Source of the DNA: Elusimicrobiota bacterium
GTDB taxonomy: Bacteria; Elusimicrobiota; Endomicrobiia; CG1-02-37-114; JAHJSO01
Length of the DNA: 30,434 bases
Reading direction: 5' to 3'
Assembly: GCA_018830385.1 (NCBI GenBank)
Contig: JAHJSO010000199.1
Coordinates: 1 to 30,434 of the forward strand
The translations under genes and the position numbers were made by a program. The notes under the pieces are model-generated. The model was not told the DNA's origin, ran no database searches, and was given only the letters and a program-made list of their open reading frames with translations. Of the stretch, positions 7,052 to 16,020 are shown one piece after another (positions within the stretch are counted from its first letter, which is position 1; each line of letters begins with the position of its first letter).

Positions 7052-10000
7052 GCGGTGGTTTATCCTTGGCCTTCTTTTTGCGGCGGTACCGGTTTATTCC
7101 TCCTCTGGCAAAGATAAAGTAAAAATTACCCTCCTCGTCGGTGAATCCGATTCCTATAAAGTAAGCCGTGGAATTTCCGATGCCGCCGGAATCCCGGCAG
7201 TGGACGAAAAGTACGATTTTCATCTTTACACCATCCGTGACATCAAAGAAGGAAAGGTTACCCGCGGGGTCGTTGCCCGCTCCGGAATCCTGCTCATAGA
7301 CACGATGTATTCCGAGGTCACCGGTTATGCCTTAAAGAATGCCGATTTCAAAACTACCGGGGTTTACAGCGTGCGCGAAAGAGGCAATGAGATGACAACA
7401 GAAGCAGATAAAATCATATTTGACCCACGGTTAAAAGAGTATTATCTGACCCCCGGCAGGGAAAACGTAAAAAACCTGCTCCTTTTCCTTCTCAATCGCG
7501 AGTACGGAGTTGACGTAAGTTTTGGGAAACCCTTAACCCTTCCGGAGGAATTTTTTTTCCACCCCCGGGCCGGGAAAGTCTTTAATACCTTTGACGAATA
7601 TTTGGACTGGTATAAAAAACGGGGGCATTATAAAAAAAGAGGTTTCTGGGTAGGGGTGGCGGATTATTCGTCCTACGCCGACCCACAAAATACCGACAAG
7701 GTTGTAAGTATGCTGATATCCTCTCTGGAAAAAAATAATATCAATGTCCTGGCCGGAGCCGCCCACCCCTCCAGGCCGGAAGATCTCTTTTTTGACGAGA
7801 GCGGTAAGAGCCGCGTGGATATCATCTGCGGGCTGTGTTTTAAGATGAGTGCCACGGCTACGGAGGAGACCGGCAGGAAATTTATGAAGTTGGGCGTGCC
7901 GGTCCTCAACCCGGGCAGGGTTCAGAGTACAATTTCTGAATGGAGAGAGTCGCCCCTGGGGTTAAGCCCGTCGGAAATCAGCTGGCAGATATGCGTGCCT
8001 GAATTCAACGGACTTATTGAGCCGTCGGTCCTGGGCGGCAGGGTAATGCTGGAAGATAAACGCACCGGCAAGGCGGTTTACGACACTGCCCCCATTAAAG
8101 AACACGTTGAATTTTTCGTTAAACGCATAAAGGCCTGGATGAATCTGCGGACAAAACAAAATAAGGATAAGAAAATCGCCATTATCTATTGGAACCACCC
8201 GCCCGGCAAACAGAACGTCGGGGCAAGTTACCTTAACGTTTTTAGAAGCATTGAAGGCATTTTAAAAAGGATGAGTGAAGAGGGCTATAATACAGGGAAG
8301 AGTTTTCCCACGGAAGAAGAAATTAAAACTCTTGTTTTAAAAAGCGGGTGCAATACCTGTTCGTTCGTCCCGGGCGGTATTGAAGATTTGCTCAGAAGCG
8401 GCGGGGTTATCCGTTGGCCGTTGCAGGATTATTTAAAATTTTATAACGGGCTCAATCCGGAGTACCGCAAAAAGGTGGAGGAACAATGGGGAAAGCCTGG
8501 GGAGTCGGGCATTATGTTCAGGGACGGTGAATTCGTTATGCCGTGCATCACCATGGGGAACGTAATACTTATGCCACAGCCGACAAGAGGATGGGGCGAA
8601 GACCATGTGAAAAATTACCATTCTTCTGCGGTCTGGCCGCACCATCAGTACACAGCATTTTACCTCTGGCTGAAGAATGAATTCAGTGCCGACGCAATTA
8701 TTTCGCTGGGAAAACACGGGACGCACGAATGGCTTCCGGGAAAACAGGCGGGCCTAAGCCAGTCCTGCCCCCCGGAGGTACTAATTCAGGATTTGCCGAA
8801 TATCTATCCGTATATCGTAGATAACGTTGGAGAAGGAATACAGGCAAAACGTCGCGGACGCGGTGTAATCATAGACCATCTTATCCCGGTTCTGAAAGAG
8901 GCGGGGGCATATCACGAATACCGTGAATTAGCCGTTTTGATTGATGAATACAATGATACCGTACCACGCAGTAAAGAGTTAGCGGAACAGAAATTTAACA
9001 GGATAAAAGTTCTGGTGAAAAAACTCGGACTGGACAAAGACCTCCTCCTGAAGGAGATAAACGAAAAATCCGTAGAGAAAATTGAACATTACCTGCTTGA
9101 GTTGCAGGAGATAAACGTACCTTATGGACTGCACACTTACGGCGTATCCCCGCGGGGGGAGGCCCTTACACAATTCAGCCGGCTCATTAAGGAAAGGAAT
9201 GAAGATATTCCATTAAACGAAATCAAAGAGAAATTAGCCCTCTGTCATCTGGAGATGGACCGGCTCATTGCTGCCATGGAAGGCAGATACGTCCCCGCAG
9301 GTGAAGGTAACGACCCATTAAGGAACCCGGATGCCATTCCTACGGGCAGGAATTTTTATGGCTTTGACCCGGCAAAGATACCTTCAAAAGATGCCTACGC
9401 ACTGGGTAAAAAACAGGCCAAAGAGATAATCCGGAAATACCTTGAAGAAAACGGGAAGTATCCGGATAAGATAGGGCTCATCCTGTGGGCCACGGAGATT
9501 CACCGCAATGAGGGAGCCCAGCCGGGCACCGCCCTTTATCTTTTGGGTATGAAACCCGTGTGGGATAAGAATAACCGGGTTGTCGGTACCGAACCCATTC
9601 CCGGTAAACTTCTTGGCAGACCCAGGATAGACGTGCATCTGCAGGTGTCCGGGCTTTTCCGGGATTCCTTCCCAAACGTTATACTCCTCCTGGACGAAGC
9701 CGTGCGTCAGGCGGCCCGAATGAAGGATGTAGAAAACTTTATTGCCAGACACAGCCGGAAAATAAAGACATATCTTACTGAAAAGGGTTACAGCGGGGAA
9801 ACCGCAGAGGAGTTAAGTCATACCCGCATCTTCAGCGAAGAGCCCGGCACCTATAGGACGAAGTTACAGGAACTGGTTCCGGACAGCGGCATCTGGAAAA
9901 ACGACGAAGAAATTGCCGACGTGTTCATCCGTAACGTTTCTTTTGCCTACGGCAGGGACCACTGGGGGGTTCCACTGGAGAGCGTCTATAAGAAAGGCAT

Positions 10001-10820
10001 TGAGGACGTAAAGGTAACCATGCACACCCTTTCCTCCAATCTTTACGGGGTAATGGATAACGACGACGTCTTTGCTTATCTGGGGGGGCTCTCTCTGGCA
10101 GTTAAAAGAGTGGCAGGCGGATATCCTGACGTTGTGATATCCGAGCAAAAAGGTGCTGGTGCCGGCCGCATTGAGGACGTTGAACGTGCCATCGGGAAAG
10201 AGATGGCTGCCCGGTATCTGAATCCGCGGTGGATTGAAGGGATGATGAAAGAAGATTATGCCGGCGCAAGGGAGATGTTTAAGTTTCTGGAATATATGTG
10301 GGGTTGGCAGGTAACTACTCCTTTTGCCGTTAATGAATCCATGTGGGAACGCGTCTATGAGGTTTACGTTGAGGATAAATACGGCCTCGGGATAGGGGAA
10401 TTTTTTGATAAAGCCAACCCCTGGGCGCTTCAGTCCATGAAAGCCAGGATGCTTGAAGCAATACGCAGGGATTACTGGGATGCCCCGGATAAAGTCAAAA
10501 AGCGTCTGGCCATGGAATATGCGGCAGGTGTTATTGAAAAAGTGGTTGCCTGTTACGGGCAGCTCTGCAGTAACCCGGATCTGAACAGGATGGTATCGGG
10601 GCTGCTTTCTCCTGAAATGGCAAAACAATTCAGGGCGGTTGTCTCTGCGGAAAGGAATATTGAAGGATATGAAATGGTTGAGGAGAGGAAGGAAGAGACA
10701 AAACCGCTTTCCTCCGGGGCGGAATGGGCAGTAATAATAATTGTTTTCATTTTTATCGGATTACTTGTTGCAGGGTGGTTGCAAAGAGAATGGGTGGAAT
10801 GGCGAGAGTATAGGGGGTGA
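7044..10820 (+). CDS. CobN-family chelatase, predicted extracytoplasmic and membrane-anchored (HmuS-like)
   Basis: A 1258-residue CobN/BchH-type large chelatase subunit. Family motifs include ISWQICVPEFNGLIEP, GKHGTHEWLPGKQAGLS (near residue 555), IPTGRNFYGFDP and RIDVHLQVSGLFRDSFP. Unusually it starts MNKRWFILGLLFAAVPVYSS, a good signal peptide, and ends with AEWAVIIIVFIFIGLLVAGW followed by a basic tail, a C-terminal membrane anchor. The predicted topology puts the chelatase body in the periplasm. ATG 7044 overlaps the DUF2149 stop. No ATPase subunit is adjacent in this operon; the adjoining motor is the ExbB/DUF2149 pair. CobN inserts cobalt in cobalamin synthesis, whereas HmuS of Bacteroidetes is a CobN-like haem-uptake protein. 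Demetallation of an imported chelate fits this context better, but that is inference. Confidence 0.88.
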   Translation: MNKRWFILGLLFAAVPVYSSSGKDKVKITLLVGESDSYKVSRGISDAAGIPAVDEKYDFHLYTIRDIKEGKVTRGVVARSGILLIDTMYSEVTGYALKNADFKTTGVYSVRERGNEMTTEADKIIFDPRLKEYYLTPGRENVKNLLLFLLNREYGVDVSFGKPLTLPEEFFFHPRAGKVFNTFDEYLDWYKKRGHYKKRGFWVGVADYSSYADPQNTDKVVSMLISSLEKNNINVLAGAAHPSRPEDLFFDESGKSRVDIICGLCFKMSATATEETGRKFMKLGVPVLNPGRVQSTISEWRESPLGLSPSEISWQICVPEFNGLIEPSVLGGRVMLEDKRTGKAVYDTAPIKEHVEFFVKRIKAWMNLRTKQNKDKKIAIIYWNHPPGKQNVGASYLNVFRSIEGILKRMSEEGYNTGKSFPTEEEIKTLVLKSGCNTCSFVPGGIEDLLRSGGVIRWPLQDYLKFYNGLNPEYRKKVEEQWGKPGESGIMFRDGEFVMPCITMGNVILMPQPTRGWGEDHVKNYHSSAVWPHHQYTAFYLWLKNEFSADAIISLGKHGTHEWLPGKQAGLSQSCPPEVLIQDLPNIYPYIVDNVGEGIQAKRRGRGVIIDHLIPVLKEAGAYHEYRELAVLIDEYNDTVPRSKELAEQKFNRIKVLVKKLGLDKDLLLKEINEKSVEKIEHYLLELQEINVPYGLHTYGVSPRGEALTQFSRLIKERNEDIPLNEIKEKLALCHLEMDRLIAAMEGRYVPAGEGNDPLRNPDAIPTGRNFYGFDPAKIPSKDAYALGKKQAKEIIRKYLEENGKYPDKIGLILWATEIHRNEGAQPGTALYLLGMKPVWDKNNRVVGTEPIPGKLLGRPRIDVHLQVSGLFRDSFPNVILLLDEAVRQAARMKDVENFIARHSRKIKTYLTEKGYSGETAEELSHTRIFSEEPGTYRTKLQELVPDSGIWKNDEEIADVFIRNVSFAYGRDHWGVPLESVYKKGIEDVKVTMHTLSSNLYGVMDNDDVFAYLGGLSLAVKRVAGGYPDVVISEQKGAGAGRIEDVERAIGKEMAARYLNPRWIEGMMKEDYAGAREMFKFLEYMWGWQVTTPFAVNESMWERVYEVYVEDKYGLGIGEFFDKANPWALQSMKARMLEAIRRDYWDAPDKVKKRLAMEYAAGVIEKVVACYGQLCSNPDLNRMVSGLLSPEMAKQFRAVVSAERNIEGYEMVEERKEETKPLSSGAEWAVIIIVFIFIGLLVAGWLQREWVEWREYRG

Positions 10821-10845
10821 TGCCGAGGTGAAAGGCAAAGATAAA

Positions 10846-10910
10846 AAGCAACCCCGCTAAACGGTTGAGGAGTAGCGGGGCGCCGGTGCTTAAGTGTCCC
10901 GATAAATCGG
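10846..10910. repeat. Structured intergenic element between cobN1 and the TonB-dependent receptor
   Basis: CCCCGCTA (10852-10859) pairs perfectly with TAGCGGGG (10873-10880), inside an outer AAGCA (10846-10850)/TGCTT (10887-10891) pair. Next to it, CCGATAAATCGG (10899-10910) is a small hairpin whose - strand reads CCGATTTATCGG, like the GATTTATC hairpins at 14159-14204. No run of T follows, so it is not an ordinary terminator. It looks like a mobile repeat, though an RNA switch cannot be excluded. Confidence 0.6.
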
Positions 10911-10912
10911 AA

Positions 10913-10941
10913 TGAGAACCCAAGCCCATAGGAATTATACT
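10913..10941 (+). promoter_or_regulatory. Possible weak promoter of the TonB-receptor operon
   Basis: TATACT at 10936-10941 is a good -10 box; 17 nt upstream is only TGAGAA (10913-10918). An AAGGAG ribosome-binding site precedes ATG 10984. Read-through from cobN1 is also possible. Confidence 0.3.
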
Positions 10942-10983
10942 AAATTTGCGGGCTAAAAACAAGTGTAAAGGAGAACATAAAAA

Positions 10984-13272
10984 ATGTTAAGAAAAAATAA
11001 ATTGCAAATTTTGACAGTAGGAATTTTGTTGATTGGTTTAGTTCAGGTTGGTTTAGCAGAAGAAACCGTACCAACTTACAAATTAGGTGAGATAGTTGTT
11101 ACTGCAACAAAGTCAGAAAAAACCCTGATGGATGCACCGGGAAGTGTAAGTGTAGTTAAAAAGGATGAAATTGAAAAAAGAAATGTGAAGGATGTGGATG
11201 AAGCAATCAGAATGGTGACCGGGGTTTATGACCGGAAGCGGAAAGGTTTTGCCGATACAATGCCTTCTATAAACATTCGTGGTATTTACGGGACAGACAG
11301 AAACTTAATTTTGATTGATGGTCAGCCGGTATCGGAACATGTCTGGAGAAGATTTCCTCTTGAATTGGTGGAAAGAATAGAGGTTGTAAAGGGTCCATTC
11401 TCCTCTCTCTATGGTGAAGGTGCAATGGGTGGGGTTGTAAATGTAATTACTAAAAAGCCAAAGGAAAAACTGGAACTGAAATTGAATACAGGCATAGAAA
11501 CATTTAACAGCCGGAACTATGAAATGCTCTGTTCCGGCAAGTTAAAAGGTTGGTTCTATTCTGCTTCAGCAAGAAAAAGACAGACCGACGGTTATCCGAG
11601 TGTACTAACAGTAAAAAGTGCAACAACGCAAACCACAAAACCTACCGCTGGTACTGAAGTAACTGGTTGGGAAGAAACAACTGATAAGAAGGGAAGCGAA
11701 AGATTTCTCATCGGTGATGCTGGAGATAATTACTATAACGATATTTCTTACAATACGAAACTTGGCTATGAGTTTTCTTCTGTTTCCAGAGTTCAATTGG
11801 ACTTCACCCGGACCGACTATGAATACGGGTATAAAAACGGGAAAAGTTATCTTCTGGATACTATCACAGGGAATGTAGTCAACAAAGGTGATGTATTTTT
11901 TTATGACAGTGAAGAAAAAAAGTGGAAAGTTGTAAAAAACATATCTGAAACGGACTTTGAAAGCAGTTATGGCGGGAATGTTATTGACTTGCTTAATTTT
12001 TCAGGAGAAACAAAAATCAGCGATATTTCACTAAAGAGTTATTTAAGTTATGACAAAAACGATTACTGGTGGGTTCAACCATCTCTTACTGCTGCTTATA
12101 TTCAACCAAGTTGGGGTGAAAAAACAAGAGGAGAATTGTTAGCCAGTAAACCACTTCCATTAGAGCAGATATTGACAGTTGGAATAGAATTAAGAGAAAG
12201 CAAAGATGAAGGTGAGTATTATAATCTTACTGATTGGAAAGATAAAAATACCAGGACCGATTTAACACAAGAGCGAAGAGGAAAAACATCTATTTTGGGA
12301 TTGTACCTGCAGGATGAGATAGGTCTGTTTGAACCGTTTACTATTTATCTTGGCGGAAGATATGACAAGTGGCAGGCATCTGAGGGATACAATTTCATTA
12401 TAAAAAACGGGTCAACAACTACTTGGACTTTTGACAAACGGGATATTGATTGTTTCAGTCCGAGGATTTCTCTCGTGTATAAAGTCAGTGAAGATACAAG
12501 AGCACGGTTTTCAATCGGGCGGGCATTTCGTGGACCAACTTCTTATGATATGTATCGTGGCTGGGAGTATATTTCTGCTGGTAAAAGAATGGCAACTTTA
12601 TCTAATCCGGATTTAAATCCTGAAAAGATTACTTCTGGTGAAGTTGGTATTGAACAGGTATTTGCAGAGAAGACATCAATCAAGGTGGCTTATTTTCACA
12701 ACAGGATGAATGACTATATCTATACAAAAACATTCACCGAAGATGAAGTAAAAGAATATGGTCAACTGCATTATGGTACCACTAGTTACTACAGTGAAAT
12801 CAGTCAAAAGCAAAACATTGCCGAGGCAAAAAGTGAAGGTTTGGAATTGGATATAAGAACAAAACTGTCAAAAAATCTTGATGTATTCGCTAATAGCACT
12901 GTAATGATGACGAAGGTGTTAAAAAATCCAGCGATGAAGACATCGGAAGGGAAAAAACTTCCCAGTATACCAGAAATGACTTACAATTTCGGGCTGGACT
13001 GGACACTGGCTGGTCTTGAAGCAGGTATCGTTGGTCGTTATGTAGGAAAAGTATATGGCGACGATAACTCGGATATTGCAACTGGTGTTTATGGTGGATA
13101 TGACCCATATTTTGTGGTTGACACAAAAATTTCTTACAGTCGGGAGATCGCCGGATTTTCTCCAAAACTTTCTCTTACCTGCGACAACATTTTTGATGAA
13201 GAGTACTATCAGTACTATAAATCACCAGGGAGAACATTTAGTGTTAACCTGAGTATTGGCAGAAAGTTCTAA
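10984..13272 (+). CDS. TonB-dependent outer-membrane receptor (BtuB/CirA-like)
   Basis: A 762-residue outer-membrane receptor. A signal peptide (about residues 1-25, ending GLAEE) is followed by the TonB box region LGEIVVTATK, the plug domain (SVSVVKKDEIEKR, NIRGIYGTDRNLILIDG, VERIEVVKGPFSSLYGEGA, GGVVNVITKKP), then a long beta-barrel ending in Phe (SVNLSIGRKF), as outer-membrane barrels do. It would import a metal chelate or vitamin using energy from TonB. The gene begins the AT-rich ten-gene operon. Its stop overlaps the start of the binding-protein gene. The ligand cannot be read from the sequence; cobalamin, haem, another metal-tetrapyrrole or a nickelophore are all possible. Confidence 0.93.
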   Translation: MLRKNKLQILTVGILLIGLVQVGLAEETVPTYKLGEIVVTATKSEKTLMDAPGSVSVVKKDEIEKRNVKDVDEAIRMVTGVYDRKRKGFADTMPSINIRGIYGTDRNLILIDGQPVSEHVWRRFPLELVERIEVVKGPFSSLYGEGAMGGVVNVITKKPKEKLELKLNTGIETFNSRNYEMLCSGKLKGWFYSASARKRQTDGYPSVLTVKSATTQTTKPTAGTEVTGWEETTDKKGSERFLIGDAGDNYYNDISYNTKLGYEFSSVSRVQLDFTRTDYEYGYKNGKSYLLDTITGNVVNKGDVFFYDSEEKKWKVVKNISETDFESSYGGNVIDLLNFSGETKISDISLKSYLSYDKNDYWWVQPSLTAAYIQPSWGEKTRGELLASKPLPLEQILTVGIELRESKDEGEYYNLTDWKDKNTRTDLTQERRGKTSILGLYLQDEIGLFEPFTIYLGGRYDKWQASEGYNFIIKNGSTTTWTFDKRDIDCFSPRISLVYKVSEDTRARFSIGRAFRGPTSYDMYRGWEYISAGKRMATLSNPDLNPEKITSGEVGIEQVFAEKTSIKVAYFHNRMNDYIYTKTFTEDEVKEYGQLHYGTTSYYSEISQKQNIAEAKSEGLELDIRTKLSKNLDVFANSTVMMTKVLKNPAMKTSEGKKLPSIPEMTYNFGLDWTLAGLEAGIVGRYVGKVYGDDNSDIATGVYGGYDPYFVVDTKISYSREIAGFSPKLSLTCDNIFDEEYYQYYKSPGRTFSVNLSIGRKF

Positions 13273-14156
13273 TGGATAAAAAGAACTGGCTCTGGATTTC
13301 AATTTTTGTTGTTTGTGCATTTGGGATAAGTTTTGTCCTGAGTAAAACAGCAAAGAGAATTACAGGGGAGAGGGACATATATCTCTCCCCCTGCCCCATC
13401 AGGATTGTTTCTATTGATTATTATTCAACAGAAATTTTATGCGACCTCGGTGTGGTTGATAAAATTGTTGCTATCGGTAAATTAAAAAAAGAAAGTCCAT
13501 ACTATCAAATTCTTAAAAGTAAACCACCTGTTGGTGGTGATATGACAAATGTCAATCTGGAACTTCTGCTTGGTTTTAAGCCAGATTTAGTTTTCTGCTG
13601 GAAAGGTCAGTCGGATATTTTGAAAGAGAGAGGATTAAATATTTTTCCTGTCGGCACATATGATGTTGAAGGAATAATGAAGTTAGTTAAAGATATTGGT
13701 GCGATAGTTGGGAAGGAAAAAGAGGCGAAAAAAATTGTTTCAAATATGCAGACAAGGATAAATGTAGTCGCAGAATTTATTCTGCAAAAATTAAAAAAAA
13801 TTAAGTCCCGACCTTTAGTTTATTTTGAGGCACATTCATTAGGTAAAAGCAGAAGTTCCGGCTCACTTACCCATGATTTAATCACAAGAGCCGGCGGAAT
13901 AAATATTGCCGGGAGTGAACCGGTTGCTTTCCCGCTTCTTTCACAGGAGTTTATAATTACAAAAAACCCGGATGTAATTATTGTGGAGGACTACGGTGCA
14001 ACACCTGAAGAAATAAAAAAAAGGGATGGCTGGAAAAATATCAAAGCAGTGAAGAATAACCGAATTTTTGTAAGCCCTGGATATTTTACCGGATATACAC
14101 CCCGTTGCCTTGATGGATTGGAGCAGTATGCGAAGTGGTTTTATCCCGAACAGTAG
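13272..14156 (+). CDS. BtuF/FecB-type periplasmic binding protein
   Basis: A 294-residue ABC-transporter binding protein of the BtuF/FecB (cluster A-II) fold. An N-terminal hydrophobic segment (about residues 5-24) acts as signal or anchor. The core has the family segments RIVSIDYYSTEILCDLGVVD, LELLLGFKPDLVFCW and, near the end, ITKNPDVIIVEDYGATPEEI. Start ATG 13272 shares one base with the receptor stop (TAATG), so the pair is coupled. The stop codon TAG (14154-14156) lies in the GTAGCGG start of a hairpin repeat, so insertion of that repeat may have set the present C-terminus. It should pass the ligand from the receptor to the FecCD permease. Confidence 0.87.
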   Translation: MDKKNWLWISIFVVCAFGISFVLSKTAKRITGERDIYLSPCPIRIVSIDYYSTEILCDLGVVDKIVAIGKLKKESPYYQILKSKPPVGGDMTNVNLELLLGFKPDLVFCWKGQSDILKERGLNIFPVGTYDVEGIMKLVKDIGAIVGKEKEAKKIVSNMQTRINVVAEFILQKLKKIKSRPLVYFEAHSLGKSRSSGSLTHDLITRAGGINIAGSEPVAFPLLSQEFIITKNPDVIIVEDYGATPEEIKKRDGWKNIKAVKNNRIFVSPGYFTGYTPRCLDGLEQYAKWFYPEQ

Positions 14157-14204
14157 CGGTGCGATTTATCGCACAAGATAGTGTAGCGGTTTGATTTATC
14201 AAAC
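14154..14204. repeat. Two tandem GTAGCGGT hairpin repeats
   Basis: GTGCGATTTATCGCAC (14159-14174) and GTTTGATTTATCAAAC (14189-14204) each follow (G)TAGCGG and share the core GATTTATC, with outer bases that differ but still pair. The compensating changes show that the hairpin itself is conserved. The second ends 3 nt before the permease ATG and occupies the place of its ribosome-binding site. Confidence 0.85.
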
Positions 14205-14207
14205 AAT

Positions 14208-15215
14208 ATGAAAAAGAAACTAATTTTACTATTTCTCACTGCAGGACTTATCCTAACATTACTGTTAACTCTAACTCTCGGACCTGTTCATATTACAGTG
14301 AAAACTGTAATAAAAATATTGCTTTCTAATATTTTTGATATTCCCCGGACCTGGCCTGACAATTTTGAGCAGATTATACTTAATGTCCGATTGCCAAGAA
14401 TATTATTAGGTATGTTAGTAGGAAGTGCTTTAAGTATTTCCGGCTGTGCGATGCAGTCAATTTTCAGAAATCCAATGGCTTCACCTTATGTCTTAGGTGT
14501 TTCTTCCGGGGGGGCTTTTGGTTCTTCAGTAGTTATTGTTTTAGGAGCACCCCAGGTCTTAATAATGCCGGTTGCATTTTTCTTTTCGCTGCTTGCTGTT
14601 TTTCTTGTTTATTATTTAGCAAAAACAGGAACAAAAATTCCAGTAGAGACACTGCTTTTAGCCGGCATTGCTCTTTCTCTTTTCTTTTCTGCACTTACAT
14701 CCTTTATTCAATATGTGGCAGCGGAAGGACAACTTCGCGAGATTATCTTCTGGCTTATGGGAGGGCTGTGGGCAAGTAACTGGAATAAGGTTTTAACAAG
14801 TTTTCCTATTATATTTTCGGGTACAATATGTCTTGTATTTTTCTATCGGGAATTAAACATACTTTTAATTGGTGAAGAACAAGCGCAGGATGTAGGTGTG
14901 GAAGTGGAAACTGCAAGAAAAATTATTCTTGTTTTAGCAGCACTTGTAACAGCAACTGCAGTGGCGGTATCAGGAATTATTGGATTTGTGGGCTTGATTA
15001 TTCCCCATATAATGAGAATCATTATTGGGACCGACCACCGTTTCCTTCTTCCGGCATCCTGTATTTGCGGCAGCATATTTCTGGTCTGGGTTGATACTTT
15101 TGCTCGCACATTAATTTCACCCACCGAACTTCCGGTAGGGATAATCACTGCTTTAATCGGTGTTCCATTTTTTCTTTTTTTATTAAAAAGAAGAAAAAGA
15201 TTGAGCGGCTTTTGA
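14208..15215 (+). CDS. FecCD/BtuC-family ABC transporter permease
   Basis: A 335-residue polytopic inner-membrane permease of the FecCD/BtuC family. It has about nine to ten hydrophobic segments. The motifs RLPRILLGMLVGSALSISGC, FRNPMASPYVLGVSSG and the coupling region GFVGLIIPHIMRIIIGTDHR are characteristic. It forms the channel for the ligand delivered by the BtuF-like protein. ATG 14208 lacks a visible Shine-Dalgarno sequence because a hairpin repeat ends 3 nt upstream. The next gene begins 2 nt after its stop. Confidence 0.93.
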   Translation: MKKKLILLFLTAGLILTLLLTLTLGPVHITVKTVIKILLSNIFDIPRTWPDNFEQIILNVRLPRILLGMLVGSALSISGCAMQSIFRNPMASPYVLGVSSGGAFGSSVVIVLGAPQVLIMPVAFFFSLLAVFLVYYLAKTGTKIPVETLLLAGIALSLFFSALTSFIQYVAAEGQLREIIFWLMGGLWASNWNKVLTSFPIIFSGTICLVFFYRELNILLIGEEQAQDVGVEVETARKIILVLAALVTATAVAVSGIIGFVGLIIPHIMRIIIGTDHRFLLPASCICGSIFLVWVDTFARTLISPTELPVGIITALIGVPFFLFLLKRRKRLSGF

Positions 15216-15216
15216 T

Positions 15217-16017
15217 ATGAAATTAAAAATTTTGGATTTAAGTTTTTCTTATGACAATGTAAAAACATTAAAAAACATTTCTCTAAATGTAGAAGGTGGA
15301 GAAATTTTAGGAATTATTGGTCCTAATGGTTCCGGCAAGACCACGCTCCTTAAATGTATAAACAGAAAATTGAGACCAGAAACCGGAGCGGTCTTGATTG
15401 CCGATAAAGATATTCTGAAATTTAGTCGTAAAGAAATAGCTAAAAATATAGGCGTAGTTCCTCAGATTTCCTTTATTTCCTTTCCTTTCACTGTTTTTGA
15501 TATTGTTATGATGGGTAGATATTCACATCAGTTAAGGTTTAAAAAAGAAACAGAAAAGGATACATCTATTATTTGGCGTTCTCTGGAAATTACTGGTATT
15601 AAACATTTATCTGAAAGACCCATAACTGAAATTTCAGGGGGTGAATACCAGAGAGTAATTATTGCCCGGGCATTGGCTCAACAACCAAAAATTCTTCTTT
15701 TAGATGAACCGACTTTACATTTAGATATAAACCATCAATTAGAAATACTGGATTTAGTTTGTAATCTTGCCCGTAAAGAAAAATTAGCAGTGGTTATGGT
15801 TTTGCATGATCTCAATATGGCTGCTCGTTTCAGCGATAAGTTATTGCTTCTGGAAAAAGGGAAAGTTTACGGTGCTGATTTTGTTCAGAATGTTTTAACC
15901 TGCGAAAATATAGAAAAGGTTTTTCAGGTAAAGGTGAAGATATCGCATGATTCAGAGACAAATATATTAAATGTTAGCCCTCTTTATGTTATCCCTCCTT
16001 CGGTAATTAAGAATTAA
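15217..16017 (+). CDS. FecE/BtuD-type ABC transporter ATPase
   Basis: A 266-residue ABC ATPase. It shows Walker A GPNGSGKTT (about residues 35-43), Q-loop PQISF, signature ISGGEYQRV, Walker B ILLLDEPTLHLD and the H-loop VMVLHDLNMA. This is the FecE/HmuV/BtuD branch that works with FecCD permeases. The start lies 2 nt after the permease stop; the next gene starts 3 nt after its stop. The protein powers the inner-membrane step of the receptor-linked uptake system. Confidence 0.94.
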   Translation: MKLKILDLSFSYDNVKTLKNISLNVEGGEILGIIGPNGSGKTTLLKCINRKLRPETGAVLIADKDILKFSRKEIAKNIGVVPQISFISFPFTVFDIVMMGRYSHQLRFKKETEKDTSIIWRSLEITGIKHLSERPITEISGGEYQRVIIARALAQQPKILLLDEPTLHLDINHQLEILDLVCNLARKEKLAVVMVLHDLNMAARFSDKLLLLEKGKVYGADFVQNVLTCENIEKVFQVKVKISHDSETNILNVSPLYVIPPSVIKN

Positions 16018-16020
16018 ACT

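Noticed and set aside
9864..10628. 254-codon frame on the - strand within cobN1
   Set aside because: It lies entirely opposite conserved CobN sequence and shows no recognisable domain.
4372..10820. CbiM operon as an ordinary CbiMNQO transporter
   Set aside because: No EcfT (CbiQ) or ECF ATPase (CbiO) is present; the next genes are a DUF2162 protein, proton-channel pair and CobN. They could still be encoded elsewhere.
10821..10983. Cobalamin riboswitch ahead of the TonB-dependent receptor
   Set aside because: The region forms a stem of CCCCGCTA/TAGCGGGG but I could not find the GCCACTG-type box or the other conserved cobalamin-riboswitch stretches. It resembles a repeat better. A covariance-model search would decide.
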